16,146 nucleotides of DNA, from contig CABPCX010000013.1 of the NCBI GenBank assembly GCA_902406135.1, positions 1 to 16,146 on the forward strand, given 5' to 3'. Numbering within the stretch: position 1 is the stretch's first letter; each line of letters starts with the position of its first letter. This document shows positions 14,686-16,146 of this stretch, in pieces. Source of the stretch: an uncultured Eubacteriales bacterium (GTDB lineage: Bacteria > Bacillota > Clostridia > Lachnospirales > Anaerotignaceae). A model generated the notes under the pieces. The model was not told the DNA's origin. It ran no database searches and saw only the letters and a list, made by a program, of their open reading frames with translations. The position numbers and the translations under genes were made by a program.

Positions 14686-15437
14686 TGGCTATCACAATCA
14701 AGACACAGGATCAGATAGAAAAAATGCGTGTCGCAGGCGGCATACTCATTGATCTGATAGATATACTTGAAGAAATGATAAAACCCGGTGTTACAACTGA
14801 CGAGTTAGATAAAGTAGCAGAGGATTTTATCAGAAGCAGAGGAGCTGAGCCTTCATTCTTAGGCTACGGCGGATATCCCAAAACACTCTGCACATCAGTG
14901 AATGAAGAGATCGTTCACGGAATTCCCTCTTCCAGAAAACTTAAGAATGGTGATATAATAAGTATAGATATGGGAGCCTATATAAACGGTTATCACGGAG
15001 ACTGCGCAAGAACTTACGGAGTAGGCGAGATAAGCGAGGCTGACAGAAAGCTTATAGAAGTCACAAGACAAAGTTTTTTTGAAGGAATTAAATTTGCAAA
15101 AGCCGGCAATCATTTATATGAAATATCGGCAGCTGTTCAGGACTATGCCGAATCCTTCGGATTTGGAGTAGTAAGGGATTATGTCGGTCATGGCATAGGT
15201 AGAAATATGCATGAAGATCCCTCAATACCCAACTACAGACAGGTGGGCAGAGGTCCTAAACTTCAGAAGGGAATGGTTTTGGCCATTGAACCTATGATAA
15301 CAGCAGGTTCATATAAATGCAGGGTACTTAAAGATGGATGGACAGCAGTGACCAGAGATGGTTCAAATGCGGCGCATTATGAGAATACTGTTCTTATAAC
15401 GGATGGCGAACCTGAACTGCTTACCTTTAGAAAATAA
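14685..15437 (+). CDS. map: Methionine aminopeptidase, type I
   Basis: Removes the initiator methionine from new proteins after deformylation. The 250-residue product has the pita-bread fold signatures and all five metal ligands: Asp95 (SIDMGA), Asp106 (HGDCART), His169 (VGHGIGR), Glu202 (AIEPM) and Glu233 (HYENT). His79 in VHGIP and His176 in NMHEDP match the other active-site residues. The ATG overlaps the adk stop by one base, so translation is likely coupled. There is no zinc-finger N-terminal extension. Confidence 0.99.
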   Translation: MAITIKTQDQIEKMRVAGGILIDLIDILEEMIKPGVTTDELDKVAEDFIRSRGAEPSFLGYGGYPKTLCTSVNEEIVHGIPSSRKLKNGDIISIDMGAYINGYHGDCARTYGVGEISEADRKLIEVTRQSFFEGIKFAKAGNHLYEISAAVQDYAESFGFGVVRDYVGHGIGRNMHEDPSIPNYRQVGRGPKLQKGMVLAIEPMITAGSYKCRVLKDGWTAVTRDGSNAAHYENTVLITDGEPELLTFRK

Positions 15438-15454
15438 GAAAAGGGTGAACAGAA

Positions 15455-15736
15455 ATGGAATACACCGTAGGACAGGTGGTTTATTCCAAGAGCGGACACG
15501 ACAAAGGCACAGCCTTTATTGTGACAGAGATAGATGGTGAGTACCTTTATCTCACGGACGGAAAATGCCGTAAAATGGATAAGCCTAAAAAGAAAAAGAT
15601 AAAACATGTCCAAATCACTAACTATTGCGACGCCGATTTAAAGACAAAGATAGAGAATGGCGAGTATCTGCTCGATGCTGACTTTGTCAAGGCGCTTAAG
15701 AGATATAGTAGTCAAAAACAGAGCAAAGCGAATTAA
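15455..15736 (+). CDS. KOW-domain RNA-binding protein (L14e/L6e/L27e-like)
   Basis: A 93-residue basic protein with an N-terminal SH3-like KOW fold ([19 protein letters not shown], 5-23; [20 protein letters not shown], 31-50) and a lysine-rich C-terminal helix. Genes of this type are commonly found between map and infA in Bacillota and are annotated as KOW-domain or eukaryotic L14e-like proteins; their role in the bacterial ribosome is not well defined. AAGGGTGA precedes the ATG, 17 bases after map. Its stop forms part of the infA ribosome-binding site. Ribosome or rRNA binding is inferred from the fold and neighbours. Confidence 0.88.
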   Translation: MEYTVGQVVYSKSGHDKGTAFIVTEIDGEYLYLTDGKCRKMDKPKKKKIKHVQITNYCDADLKTKIENGEYLLDADFVKALKRYSSQKQSKAN

Positions 15737-15749
15737 GGAGGTTCTTAGA

Positions 15750-15968
15750 TTGTCAAAAGACGATGTAATTGAAGTAGAAGGAACCGTATTGGAGAAATTA
15801 CCAAATGCTATGTTTCAGGTTGAGCTTGAAAACGGACATAAGATTTTAGCACATATCTCCGGAAAGCTTCGTATGAATTTTATAAGAATTCTTCCGGGAG
15901 ACAAAGTATTGGTTGAAATGTCGCCCTATGATCTTGCCAAAGGCAGAATTATATGGCGTGCGAAATAA
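15750..15968 (+). CDS. infA: Translation initiation factor IF-1
   Basis: Binds the 30S A site during initiation and helps IF2 and IF3. The 72-residue product, the exact usual length, is an S1/OB fold: [21 protein letters not shown], then [21 protein letters not shown] and [19 protein letters not shown]. It starts with TTG at 15750, 7 bases after TAAGGAGGT (15734-15742); the frame is open further upstream to an ATG at 15657, but that would run through the preceding gene. Confidence 0.99.
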   Translation: MSKDDVIEVEGTVLEKLPNAMFQVELENGHKILAHISGKLRMNFIRILPGDKVLVEMSPYDLAKGRIIWRAK

Positions 15969-15984
15969 GGAAGGAGCGATCACA

Positions 15985-16098
15985 ATGAAAGTAAGACCAT
16001 CTGTAAAACCCATGTGTGAAAAATGCAGAATCATCAAAAGAAAAGGTCGTGTAATGGTCATTTGTGAAAATCCCAAGCATAAACAGAAACAAGGCTGA
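15985..16098 (+). CDS. rpmJ: 50S ribosomal protein L36, zinc-binding form
   Basis: The smallest bacterial ribosomal protein. The 37-residue product is the standard [20 protein letters not shown] form with the zinc ligands Cys11, Cys14, Cys27 and His32. The frame is open upstream across infA, but AAGGAG before the ATG at 15985 and the family length fix the start. The next gene in this order is normally rpsM, beyond the window. The last 48 bases contain only a small hairpin (TTTAC-GGGG-GTAAA, 16114-16127). Confidence 0.99.
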   Translation: MKVRPSVKPMCEKCRIIKRKGRVMVICENPKHKQKQG

Positions 16099-16146
16099 TG
16101 ATTTCGTTATGGCTTTACGGGGGTAAACGTCCTCGGAAGTCGTTGG

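Noticed and set aside
15657..15749. Long form of infA starting inside the KOW gene
   Set aside because: IF1 is 72 residues from the TTG at 15750, which follows TAAGGAGGT; the extra sequence is the KOW gene read in another frame.

Overview
The window comes from a low-GC Gram-positive anaerobe, most likely class Clostridia (Bacillota). This rests on the canonical S10-spc gene order continuing through secY-adk-map-(KOW gene)-infA-rpmJ, strong AGGAGG ribosome-binding sites before almost every gene, a zinc-type S14, a zinc-type adenylate kinase, a sigma-A type promoter and a crotonase of the butyryl-CoA kind. I cannot name genus or species from the sequence alone.

Region 1 (1-872) is the 3' two thirds of tuf (EF-Tu), closed by a strong intrinsic terminator that ends the upstream str-type transcription unit. 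Region 2 (873-3100) holds three non-ribosomal genes between tuf and rpsJ: an HxlR-family winged-helix regulator, a small FMN-binding split-barrel protein and a crotonase. The first two are tied together by a repeated operator-like palindrome: one copy lies immediately upstream of the regulator's promoter, and one good plus one degenerate inverted copy lie upstream of the flavoprotein's promoter. The flavoprotein ends in its own terminator. The crotonase has its own promoter region and is followed by a 475-base non-coding stretch rich in inverted repeats.

Region 3 (3108-16146) is one long ribosomal operon. A near-consensus sigma-A promoter (TTGCAA, 17 bases, TATAAT) starts a leader of about 230 nt with several potential helices. 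Then come rpsJ-rplC-rplD-rplW-rplB-rpsS-rplV-rpsC-rplP-rpmC-rpsQ-rplN-rplX-rplE-rpsN(Z)-rpsH-rplF-rplR-rpsE-rpmD-rplO-secY-adk-map-KOW gene-infA-rpmJ, all on the + strand. Most spacers are 30 nt or less, four gene pairs overlap by 1 or 4 nt, and I see no strong intrinsic terminator inside. The window stops 48 bases after rpmJ, before the expected rpsM. These genes build both ribosomal subunits, insert membrane proteins (SecY), supply ADP/ATP balance (Adk), trim initiator methionine (Map) and start translation (IF1).

The ribosomal block is ordinary in content. The less ordinary material is outside coding sequence: the shared HxlR operator, the S10 leader RNA, and structured spacers (rpsJ-rplC, rplB-rpsS, secY-adk), the last with three GTCAGA repeats facing one TCTGAC. 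I found no CRISPR array, insertion sequence, tRNA, rRNA or phage gene, and no clearly new biological system.
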